From NCBI GenBank assembly GCA_013203365.1, contig JABMQG010000553.1, positions 1-5,029 on the forward strand: a stretch of DNA of 5,029 nt, given 5' to 3'. Under the pieces are notes generated by a model. It did no database searches and had not been told where the DNA came from. It was given only the letters and a program-made list of their open reading frames with translations. The DNA is from Planctomycetota bacterium. GTDB lineage: Bacteria > Planctomycetota > Phycisphaerae > SM23-33 > FEN-1343. Positions 1 through 5,029 of the stretch are shown in pieces (position 1 is the stretch's first letter; each line of letters begins with the position of its first letter). Made by a program: the position numbers and the translations under genes.

Positions 1-226
1 CCTTTTGCCACGGCGCGCTGAACTGCAGGATCTGCAGTTCGGCGGTGCTGTCAGCCGCCGATTGGGGCAGTTGTTCGCCGATGCCCTTTGCGGCCGCGTT
101 CTCCGGCCCGGCGAGATTCATCCACAGTGCAAAAAGTCCGCCTTCCAGCAGCATTATCACCGCCAGTATCAGAAGGGACTTCAAGGGCAGGCTTTTCTTA
201 TTGGGTTGAGTGGTTTGTTCGGGCAT
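1..226 (-). CDS. fliL: FliL, flagellar stator-associated membrane protein (N-terminal part)
   Basis: The frame opens with ATG at 226-224 and stays open for 75 residues to the window edge, so the C-terminal half is missing. The protein starts MPEQTTQPNKKSLPLK, a short basic cytoplasmic tail. One hydrophobic segment follows at about residues 15-37 (LKSLLILAVIMLLEGGLF), then an Ala/Gly/Gln-rich stretch that would lie in the periplasm. This single-pass, N-in layout is the FliL plan; the stomatin-like periplasmic domain would follow outside the window. FliL proteins form rings around the stator units and support torque or stator stability. A strong AAGGAGG (231-237) lies 4 nt upstream of the ATG and overlaps the motB stop, implying coupled translation. 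Position after motA-motB supports the call more than sequence does, because the N-terminus is the variable part of the family. fliM would be expected next. Confidence 0.82.
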   Translation of the reverse strand, partial: MPEQTTQPNKKSLPLKSLLILAVIMLLEGGLFALWMNLAGPENAAAKGIGEQLPQSAADSTAELQILQFSAPWQK

Positions 227-230
227 GAAA

Positions 231-237
231 CCTCCTT
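231..237 (-). promoter_or_regulatory. Shine-Dalgarno of fliL overlapping the motB stop
   Basis: On the minus strand these bases read AAGGAGG, 4 nt before the fliL ATG at 226. The first two bases are shared with the motB stop TAA (238-236). This is the strongest ribosome binding site in the window. Confidence 0.8.
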
Positions 238-994
238 ATGGTTTATTCAAGTCGGATGGGTTGCCTTGGAATTCCTGGACCAGTGCCTCGGTCATTATGA
301 TTTCGACCCGATCGTTACACATTTGATCGATTTTCTCATAAGCAGGCGACATCACGGGCTCGTTGTACCCCAGACCCGAGATGCTTACGCGTTTAGTGTC
401 TATACGTCCGTGATCTTCCGTCGGGTCTACAAGCCAATCCCTCACGGCCCGGGCCCGCGCTATCGACAGTTCCATGTGGTCATCGAACGGCGAATCCGCG
501 GGCAGGATCGCCTTGGACGAATGGCCTCTGACGTCGATTTTAAGAGTGTATCCCCGTATCTTGTCGGCAATCTCCATCAACTGCGCCTTCGCCTCGACCG
601 ACAGGTCGGCCCGACCTTCCTGGAACTCAATGAGCCCGCCAACGGCATATTCCTGGCCCTGACGAATAGTCCTGACGGTGGGTCTTTTATGAGGTTGGCC
701 CTTTACTTTGGACTCACCAGCGTTCATGCGGACATTCTCGCCTGCGGTGGCGAGTTTCTTGATCGCGGCGCTGATGTCCGGCGGCAGGTTGGTCGGCGCT
801 CGCCCCACGCCGCCGCGGTAGCCGAAGACCTCCTGAATGCTCTGCACAACCTGCTGGTAGCGGCTGTCGTCCTGCCTAATCTCGCTCATGGCGACGAGCA
901 TGATGAAGAAACACAACAGCAGCGACATCATATCGCCGTAAGTCAATACCCAGAGCGGTGCGCCTTCTTCCTGTTTTTTTTGTCTTCTTGCCAT
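236..994 (-). CDS. motB: MotB, flagellar stator protein (PomB-like)
   Basis: This 252-residue protein is the peptidoglycan-anchored half of the stator ion channel. A basic cytoplasmic tail (MARRQKKQEE) precedes the single membrane helix at about residues 15-37. That helix carries the proton/sodium-binding aspartate D21 in the motif TYGDMMSLLLCFF. Residues about 40-58 are the likely plug and linker. The OmpA-like peptidoglycan-binding domain covers about 115-235, with FQEGRADLS (124-132), IDVRGHSS (153-160), LSIARARAVRDWL (176-188) and NDRVEIIM (227-234). The length is normal. The helix pattern LLLCFF..LV..SEI resembles PomB of sodium-driven motors more than E. coli MotB. The ATG at 994 has only a weak upstream CGGA, and codons 5-8 lie in a run of eight A. 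Another ATG (1016-1014) overlaps the motA stop but is out of frame. The gap to motA is 21 bp and to fliL 9 bp. Confidence 0.95.
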   Translation of the reverse strand: MARRQKKQEEGAPLWVLTYGDMMSLLLCFFIMLVAMSEIRQDDSRYQQVVQSIQEVFGYRGGVGRAPTNLPPDISAAIKKLATAGENVRMNAGESKVKGQPHKRPTVRTIRQGQEYAVGGLIEFQEGRADLSVEAKAQLMEIADKIRGYTLKIDVRGHSSKAILPADSPFDDHMELSIARARAVRDWLVDPTEDHGRIDTKRVSISGLGYNEPVMSPAYEKIDQMCNDRVEIIMTEALVQEFQGNPSDLNKP

Positions 995-1015
995 CGGGCT
1001 GATCCGTAGCAGTCA

Positions 1016-1831
1016 TTAGTTCCCAGAAGCCGTTGCACCGGCCTCGTCGGCTTCGTCGGTCTGGCTCCGTTTCTCAGCGGCGGCCCTGTCGCTGGGAGAT
1101 AGGAAAGTTTTCAATTTCTGTTCGACTATTCGCGGGTTGTCGCCGCTCTGTATGCTCATAATACCTTTTATAACGATGGTTTTAAGTAGTTGCTCCTCTT
1201 CGCTTCGCAGCGCCAGTTTGTCGGCGAGCGGCCCGGCAAACAAATTGGAGATGATCGCTCCGTACAAGGTAGTCAGAATCGCCACGGCCATTCCCGGACC
1301 GATTTTGCTTGGATCGTCCATCTGTTGGAGCATGAGGACCAGTCCAAACAGCGTCCCGATCATTCCGTAGGCCGGGCCGTACTTGCTAATAGCATCCAGG
1401 AGCTTCTTGCCATTGGCGTGGCGGTCGGCGATGGAGTCCAGCTCGTCGGTCATAATCTGCTCGATCAGCACCGGATCGATGCCATCGACGGCCATCCGAA
1501 TACCCTTGACCACGAACTCGTTGTCCATATCCTTTGTCATGTTCTCCAGGCTCAGGATGCCGTCCCGCCGGGCGACCTCCGCGTACGAGACCATCTCGGC
1601 GATCAATTGTGCCGAATCGCTCGACTTGTTGAAGAACGCCTTTTTGCTGACCTTGATCAGGGAGACAACAGAGCGTATGGGGAAGCTGATGAGTACGGAG
1701 GCCGCCGCCCCGCCTAATACGATCGCCAGCGACGGGTAGTTGACGAAATAGGCAAGCTTTCCGCCGCTGAACACGGAGTAGATCAAAAGGGCTATGCCCA
1801 TAATCAGCCCAATGATTGTCGCTATGTCCAA
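1016..1831 (-). CDS. motA: MotA, flagellar stator channel protein (PomA-like), TTG start
   Basis: With MotB this forms the inner-membrane stator; its cytoplasmic loop pushes on FliG. I place the start at TTG 1831-1829, giving 271 residues beginning MDIATIIGLIMG, the usual PomA/MotA start. AGGGAG (1838-1843) lies 6 nt upstream. A GTG at 1879 would add 16 Arg-rich residues, lacks a ribosome site and is less likely. Membrane segments lie near 3-20, 31-50, 151-169 and 180-200. R88 and E96 (ARRDGILSLE) match the charged residues that contact FliG (R90/E98 in E. coli). P153 (YGPAYGMIGT) and P201 (FAGPLADKL) match the two functional prolines. The stretch MDDPSKIGPGMAVAILTTLYGAI is close to sodium-type PomA. 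The C-terminal tail (about 246-271) is charged and Ala-rich, probably disordered. It lies 78 bp after flbD and 21 bp before motB. Confidence 0.95.
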   Translation of the reverse strand: MDIATIIGLIMGIALLIYSVFSGGKLAYFVNYPSLAIVLGGAAASVLISFPIRSVVSLIKVSKKAFFNKSSDSAQLIAEMVSYAEVARRDGILSLENMTKDMDNEFVVKGIRMAVDGIDPVLIEQIMTDELDSIADRHANGKKLLDAISKYGPAYGMIGTLFGLVLMLQQMDDPSKIGPGMAVAILTTLYGAIISNLFAGPLADKLALRSEEEQLLKTIVIKGIMSIQSGDNPRIVEQKLKTFLSPSDRAAAEKRSQTDEADEAGATASGN

Positions 1832-1837
1832 GGTTCT

Positions 1838-1843
1838 CTCCCT
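1838..1843 (-). promoter_or_regulatory. Shine-Dalgarno that fixes the motA TTG start
   Basis: The minus strand reads AGGGAG here, 6 nt before the TTG at 1831. No comparable site precedes the GTG at 1879, so this decides the start in favour of MDIATIIG. Confidence 0.65.
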
Positions 1844-1859
1844 GCGTGCCAGTGGCGCC

Positions 1860-1913
1860 CTAGAGTGCCGCCTCCACACTGTAGTTATCGGTCATTCTTA
1901 ACGTCCGCTTCAT
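1860..1913 (-). other. Candidate 17-codon ORF in the flbD-motA gap
   Basis: An ATG at 1913-1911 overlaps the flbD stop as ATGA. It opens a short frame, MKRTLRMTDNYSVEAAL, that ends with TAG at 1862-1860, 28 nt before the motA TTG. A weak AGG lies about 7 nt upstream. It fills most of the 78-bp gap, which is otherwise featureless. It could be a coupling mini-ORF carrying ribosomes from flbD towards motA, or chance. I do not recognise the peptide. A 17-codon frame is easily random, so confidence is low. Confidence 0.12.
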
Positions 1914-2116
1914 AATGTACCTGCCTGCGGCGAGAAACACCTCAGACGTCGGCCATACTCGATCGCCCTGCCGACTATCTCTTCTAAGGGCTCGCGGACC
2001 ATGATCTTATCGCCCGTGGTCAGCGTAATGAGTGTGTCGGGTGTCTGTTCGACAAACTTGATAAGTTCGGCGTTTACCACGACTACCTGGTTATTCAGTC
2101 TCGTAACCGAGATCAT
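1910..2116 (-). CDS. flbD: FlbD family flagellar protein (SwrD/FlgEa-like)
   Basis: This 68-residue protein has the typical FlbD length and start, MISVTRLNNQVVVVNAELIKFVE, a compact beta-rich fold. It then has TPDTLITLTTGDKIMVREPLEEIV (about 25-48), with the conserved T-TGDK-MV pattern, and a basic C-terminus (YGRRLRC). There are no membrane segments or signal peptide. The family sits next to flgE and the stator genes in many phyla; the Bacillus member SwrD raises motor torque, so a role in stator performance is the best guess. This is not the Caulobacter transcription factor of the same name. It follows flgE by 20 bp with no clear ribosome site, suggesting translation coupled to flgE. The gap to motA is 78 bp. 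Confidence 0.93.
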   Translation of the reverse strand: MISVTRLNNQVVVVNAELIKFVEQTPDTLITLTTGDKIMVREPLEEIVGRAIEYGRRLRCFSPQAGTL

Positions 2117-2136
2117 TAAGGTGCGTCCATTCGGGC

Positions 2137-3813
2137 CTATCTGATCATCGACATCAATTCCGTCAGCAACTGGTTGGCCATCGTGATAACCCGCCCGGAG
2201 GCCGAGAAGCCGGTGCTGGCGATAATAAGGTTGATGAACTCGTTTGAGATATCGACGTTTGACGTTTCCACGGCCCCTCCGATTACTTCTCCGTTTCCTG
2301 CGGCCTTTGGCGCGCCTATCACCGCTTCTCCGCTGTTAGGCCCGGCAATGAAGGTGCTGTTTCCCAGATCGATCAGGCCCTCCGCGTTGGCAAACGAGGC
2401 CAGGGCGACCTGACCCAAGGTACGGGTCGTGCCGTTCGAGAAGGTTCCGATGATAGACCCGTCTCGGCCGATGGCAAAATCCTCCAGCGTGCCGGCAGCC
2501 ATGCCGTCCTGGTTGGTGACTGCCAAGTAGTCATCCAGGCCGATCAGGCCCTGGATGTCTGTCATGTTCAGCGTGATCGACAGGGGCGTAACCGCCCCGG
2601 TGTTATCCCGATCGATCGCCAACGTGGTGTTCGTGCTGCTGAGGTATTGGCCGGCGGTATCGAACTGGATTATTCCCGAGCCAAGCACGGTGGACCCATC
2701 GGTATCGTCTGGGCTGTTGGCATAGAATCGCCAGGTGGAGCCCTGATTGCCGGCGGACTCGTAGACGTAGGTCAGGTTCAACTCCATGGGGCTGCCGAGC
2801 GAGTCGTAGACGGTCATCGACGTGAAGGTGCTTTCGCCGATGGCGTCTTGGTTTGCCGTGAACACCAATGGTCCCGGCACGAGTGGCGAGTCGGTCTGCA
2901 GCGCCCCGGCCCCTATTGCCAGTCCGTTTTCGGTCCCCACATTACCGGTGATTTCGATGGAGTATTCCCCGCCGCCGAGGTCTGTGATAGCCCCGCCGCC
3001 GGGATAGTCAAGGGTCAAATCGGTATTGATACCGAAGCCGCCGACGAGGAAATCGATCAGATCCTGCACGGTGGAAGTGGCCGTCACGTCCAAGGCCCTT
3101 TCCCCTTGCAGGCGTTCGCCTCGCATCCCATTGAAAGTGAGCGTCGTGCCGTCGAAGAATGCCTGGCTGCCGTCGTCTTGCAGGTCTGCCAGCAGTGTGG
3201 TGCCGTCGACAGCCCCGCCGCCGGAGTTTGTCAGGGCCTGTGACTGCAGGATCGTGCCGGCAGTGCCGAATTCGCCGTCGGCATTGAGGACCCCCTTCAT
3301 ATCCACGTTGCTGGTGGCCCTGGCGATGGTCAGCTGCCCTGTTGGAACCCGGAGTTCTTGCAGCTGTCCCTCGATGATATTGAAGTTTTCGTCGATGCCG
3401 TATCCCATGAGGTGCCGACCTTCTGGGGTAATAAGGTCCTTGGCGGAGTTGAGTTCGAAGTGTCCGTACCTGGTATAGTATCGATCGGAGTCCTCGACGA
3501 TGAACATACCATCACCCTGGATGGCGAGGTCCTTGTTGAAACCGGTCGGCCTGATGTTGCCATCGGCGAAGTTTCGCTGGACCGAGCCGAGCAAAGTGCC
3601 CAGGCCCTTCTGCACCGGGTTGCTGCCGCCGAACGTTGTCCCGGGTGGCGAGCCGAAACTGGAGGTTTCGCTGAACTGCGGCTGGAAGATCGCCCTGGCC
3701 GACTTGAAGGCGGTCGTATTCGCGTTGCTGATGTTGTTGCCAATGACGTCCAAGGCGACCTGGTTTACCGTCAGGCCGCTTAGCCCGGTATAAAGTGCTG
3801 TAGTTAGTGGCAT
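2137..3813 (-). CDS. flgE: FlgE, flagellar hook protein with an enlarged middle region
   Basis: FlgE polymerises into the hook, the flexible joint between rod and filament. The N-terminus MPLTTALYTGLSGLTVNQVALDVIGNNISNANTTAFKSAR (given here by its first and last motifs: ALYTGLSGL at 6-14, NNISNANTTAFKS at 26-38) is the conserved rod/hook D0 signature. GDGMFIVEDSDRYYTRYGHF (100-119) is the following D1 motif. A classic D2 hook domain lies near 325-420 (TVYDSLGSPMELNLTYVY). The C-terminal D1/D0 is at about 465-558, with SNVDISNEFINLIIASTGF and RVITMANQLLTELM. The 558 residues exceed the roughly 400 of Salmonella. The excess is largely residues about 175-320, a Gly/Thr/Asp-rich beta-type insert. 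There is no cysteine, so a spirochaete-style lysinoalanine cross-link is not possible. AAGGAG lies 7 nt before the ATG. Confidence 0.97.
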   Translation of the reverse strand: MPLTTALYTGLSGLTVNQVALDVIGNNISNANTTAFKSARAIFQPQFSETSSFGSPPGTTFGGSNPVQKGLGTLLGSVQRNFADGNIRPTGFNKDLAIQGDGMFIVEDSDRYYTRYGHFELNSAKDLITPEGRHLMGYGIDENFNIIEGQLQELRVPTGQLTIARATSNVDMKGVLNADGEFGTAGTILQSQALTNSGGGAVDGTTLLADLQDDGSQAFFDGTTLTFNGMRGERLQGERALDVTATSTVQDLIDFLVGGFGINTDLTLDYPGGGAITDLGGGEYSIEITGNVGTENGLAIGAGALQTDSPLVPGPLVFTANQDAIGESTFTSMTVYDSLGSPMELNLTYVYESAGNQGSTWRFYANSPDDTDGSTVLGSGIIQFDTAGQYLSSTNTTLAIDRDNTGAVTPLSITLNMTDIQGLIGLDDYLAVTNQDGMAAGTLEDFAIGRDGSIIGTFSNGTTRTLGQVALASFANAEGLIDLGNSTFIAGPNSGEAVIGAPKAAGNGEVIGGAVETSNVDISNEFINLIIASTGFSASGRVITMANQLLTELMSMIR

Positions 3814-3820
3814 CGAGATT

Positions 3821-3826
3821 CTCCTT
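3821..3826 (-). promoter_or_regulatory. Shine-Dalgarno of flgE
   Basis: The minus strand reads AAGGAG, 7 nt before the flgE ATG at 3813. It begins immediately after the TAG (3829-3827) of the small upstream frame. A strong independent site suits a gene whose product is needed in many copies. Confidence 0.8.
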
Positions 3827-3880
3827 CTATCTTGCTTTTGTTTTTTTTTGTCGTTTCGACAGTCTGGGCTTACCGGCCAT
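3827..3880 (-). other. Candidate 17-codon basic ORF in the flgD-flgE gap
   Basis: The 116-bp gap between flgD and flgE is the longest in the window. From ATG 3880-3878 it contains a frame reading MAGKPRLSKRQKKTKAR, ending in TAG immediately before the flgE ribosome site. Nine of the 17 residues are Lys or Arg. Part of it is encoded by a run of nine A (3841-3849). Only a weak GGGA lies upstream. The same frame extends back to an ATG at 4042 inside flgD, which would give 71 residues, but the extra part is a shadow of the flgD reading frame. Some flagellar operons carry a small gene at this place, but I see no resemblance. It may be a coupling peptide, a remnant or chance. Confidence 0.15.
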
Positions 3881-3929
3881 CTTGATTCCCAATTTCGGGT
3901 GTTTCCGCCGGCCGATCCTTGGCTGTAGG

Positions 3930-4352
3930 CTACTGGCCGGTCTCAGCCGCCACCACGTGGGTGACGTCATCGATGTTGACTTCACTGCCGTTGGCCAGCT
4001 CCAGCATGACGTCGCCATTGGTAACCCGCACACCGGCGACAATTCCGCTGACCATTTCCAGGCTGCCCGTCATGCCTGCGACAGCCTTGCCGATCAAGCC
4101 GGCGGCGGCGGCCAGGTTGCCTTGAAGGACCAGGCTCTGCAGCGTCTCATTGAGCTGGGTGCTCATCTCCATTTCCCTAATGCTGCTGATCTGATTGAGC
4201 AGGTCCTGGTTCTTGACCGGTTCGAACGGATCCTGGTTGGTCAACTCTGTGATCAACAGGTTGAGGAAATCATCCGTTGACAATTCCGCCATGTTCTTTG
4301 TCGTCAAGCCGCCGACTGATGTCGTGGCCGAAGTGAGGGCTGCGGTGTCCAT
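3930..4352 (-). CDS. flgD: FlgD, flagellar hook-capping scaffold (short form)
   Basis: FlgD caps the growing hook and guides FlgE assembly, then is replaced. I place the start at ATG 4352, giving 140 residues, because AAGGA (4359-4363) is 6 nt upstream. An ATG two codons earlier (4358) directly abuts that site and is unlikely. The conserved FlgD core is residues about 25-75: STDDFLNLLITELTNQDP then NQDLLNQISSIREMEMSTQLNETLQS. A small beta region resembling the FlgD tudor-like domain follows (GLIGKAVAGM to VNIDDVTHVV, about 85-133). The FnIII/Ig-like domain of the roughly 230-residue proteobacterial FlgD is absent, as in the short Bacillus form. It is an intact gene and not a truncation: the core, beta region and stop are all in order. 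It starts 19 bp after fliK; 116 bp separate it from flgE. Confidence 0.93.
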   Translation of the reverse strand: MDTAALTSATTSVGGLTTKNMAELSTDDFLNLLITELTNQDPFEPVKNQDLLNQISSIREMEMSTQLNETLQSLVLQGNLAAAAGLIGKAVAGMTGSLEMVSGIVAGVRVTNGDVMLELANGSEVNIDDVTHVVAAETGQ

Positions 4353-4358
4353 TTTCAT

Positions 4359-4363
4359 TCCTT
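4359..4363 (-). promoter_or_regulatory. Shine-Dalgarno that fixes the flgD start
   Basis: The minus strand reads AAGGA. It touches the ATG at 4358 (no spacer) but is 6 nt from the ATG at 4352, so it favours the second ATG, giving MDTAALTS as the N-terminus. Confidence 0.65.
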
Positions 4364-4371
4364 CATAATGT

Positions 4372-5029
4372 CTATGCCATCAGGTTAATTTCTTCTTCCA
4401 CTTGTTCAGCGAACGACCGGTCCTGGCTGAAGGGGCCCTGTTGAGCCTGGCCTTCCCGCCGGCCCTGCCCACCGCCCTGTTGTTCTGTCTGCTTGTATGG
4501 GAGCTCGGCGGGCGTTTCGACTACGATTTCCAGTTGTTGGGTATTCATGCCAAGTGCCAGGAGGTTCTGTGTGAGTCGGCCGCTATGTGCTTGGAGCAAC
4601 TGGCGCACGGCTTCAGTCTCGACGACCATCTGCACCCGCACGACATTGTTAGAGGTGTGCATCATGACCTCAACAGTGCCTAACTGAGGCGGCGAGAGGC
4701 GAATTCTCGCGCTGCCGGCCTGTGCGAAGGCGTCCAGGCGTTGCCATCGTACGGTTTTTATGGCCAACTCCTGCAGATCCGGCACCGGCAGTTCCCCGCC
4801 ACTTTGCTGCGTCGGCGTCTGGGCTCGGGGCTGCGGTGCTTCGGTTTGACTGGCCCGCTCGGTCGGGGTATGGGCAACACCGGTGAGAGACTGCGGCGTG
4901 TTCTGTTCAGCCGTGGCGGACGGAGCCTCACCATCGTCGCCAGAGGGGGCCTTGGCGATGACGGCGGACGGGGCCTCACCATCGTCGCCAGAGGGGGCCT
5001 TGGCGATGACGGCGGACGGTTCTTCACCG
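4372..5029 (-). CDS. fliK: FliK, hook-length control protein (C-terminal part)
   Basis: The frame is open from the window edge to TAG at 4374-4372, so 218 C-terminal residues are visible and the start lies outside. FliK is an exported ruler that stops hook growth by switching the FlhB export gate. Visible residues 1-80 are a Pro/Ala/Gln/Thr-rich linker with a tandem repeat. Residues about 85-170 are the Flg_hook domain: LAIKTVRWQRLDAF, ARIRLSPPQLGTVEVMM (LSPPQLG at 111-117), then an amphipathic helix ETEAVRQLLQAHSGRLTQNL and ALGMNTQQLEIVVE. LxPxxLG followed by the long helix is the family hallmark. The tail is Gln/Gly-rich (KQTEQQGGGQGRREGQ) and ends EEEINLMA. The GTG at 4785 is an internal valine, not a start, since the frame continues upstream with FliK-like linker. 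It precedes flgD by 19 bp. Confidence 0.92.
   Translation of the reverse strand, partial: GEEPSAVIAKAPSGDDGEAPSAVIAKAPSGDDGEAPSATAEQNTPQSLTGVAHTPTERASQTEAPQPRAQTPTQQSGGELPVPDLQELAIKTVRWQRLDAFAQAGSARIRLSPPQLGTVEVMMHTSNNVVRVQMVVETEAVRQLLQAHSGRLTQNLLALGMNTQQLEIVVETPAELPYKQTEQQGGGQGRREGQAQQGPFSQDRSFAEQVEEEINLMA
4915..5028 (-). repeat. 48-bp tandem repeat inside fliK
   Basis: Reading the minus strand, copy 1 is 5028-4981, copy 2 is 4980-4933 and a partial third copy is 4932-4915. Each full copy encodes 16 residues, GE(E/A)PSAVIAKAPSGDD. Copies 1 and 2 differ at 3 of 48 bases, all in codons 2-3; the partial copy differs from copy 2 at 1 of 18 bases. The unit is a multiple of three, so gain or loss keeps the frame. 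More copies may lie beyond the window edge. Confidence 0.93.

Noticed and set aside
5..1009. Long plus-strand frame of 334 codons opposite fliL and motB
   Set aside because: It lies wholly antisense to two well-recognised genes, has no family motif or ribosome site, and its residues mirror the codon bias of the minus-strand genes.
1841..1860. Short inverted repeat GCCACTGGC as a possible hairpin or terminator before motA
   Set aside because: The loop would be one base and no T-run follows, so it cannot act as a terminator.
1832..1879. Upstream GTG start for motA adding 16 residues
   Set aside because: The extension (GTG at 1879) is Arg-rich, lacks a ribosome site and is not found in the family; the TTG at 1831 has AGGGAG at good spacing and gives the usual MDIATIIG start.
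3358..3783. Plus-strand frame of 141 codons opposite the flgE 5' part
   Set aside because: Antisense to the most conserved part of flgE; no recognisable domain; other overlapping plus-strand frames of similar size occur here too, as expected for GC-rich shadows.
3836..3849. T-rich run as a plus-strand terminator
   Set aside because: No stem precedes it, and there is no plus-strand gene that would need one.
4758..5027. Minus-strand frame with PPSSPRPPLATMVR repeats
   Set aside because: It is the out-of-frame reading of the fliK tandem repeat. The fliK frame runs continuously into the Flg_hook domain, so that one is coding.

Overview
The window is a single flagellar operon segment read entirely from the minus strand, moderately GC-rich by eye, with no gene break, mobile element or RNA gene. 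In transcription order (right to left) it holds fliK (5' end outside the window), flgD, flgE, flbD, motA, motB and fliL (3' end outside the window). Gaps are mostly short (about 9 to 21 bp). Two are longer: 116 bp between flgD and flgE, and 78 bp between flbD and motA. I see no promoter or terminator inside, so one polycistronic message is the simplest reading.

The order fliK-flgD-flgE-flbD-motA-motB-fliL is the one known from spirochaetes and, in part, from Firmicutes and Planctomycetota. The protein details point most to Planctomycetota, perhaps a Phycisphaerae-like lineage: the FlgE C-terminus (IASTGFSASGRVI), an FlgD of only about 140 residues with an ISSIREMEMSTQLNETLQ helix, and a large extra domain in FlgE. 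FlgE has no cysteine, which argues against the spirochaete type of cross-linked hook. This taxonomic call comes from remembered family features, not from a search.

Region by region: 4372-5029 is the C-terminal part of the hook-length ruler FliK, with a near-identical 48-bp tandem repeat in its linker and a conserved Flg_hook domain. 3930-4352 is the hook cap FlgD. 2137-3813 is the hook protein FlgE, enlarged to 558 residues. 1910-2116 is the small motor-associated protein FlbD. 1016-1831 and 236-994 are the stator pair MotA and MotB, which look closer to the sodium-type PomA/PomB than to E. coli MotA/MotB. 1-226 is the N-terminal half of FliL, a stator-associated membrane protein.

The genes form a functional series: FliK sets hook length, FlgD caps and assembles the hook, FlgE is the hook, MotA/MotB form the ion channel that drives rotation, and FlbD and FliL tune or stabilise the stators. 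I found no convincing new system. The points most worth a second look are the fliK repeat, the FlgE insert, the sodium-type stator signature, the unclear motB start next to an A8 run, and two very small candidate ORFs in the two longer gaps.
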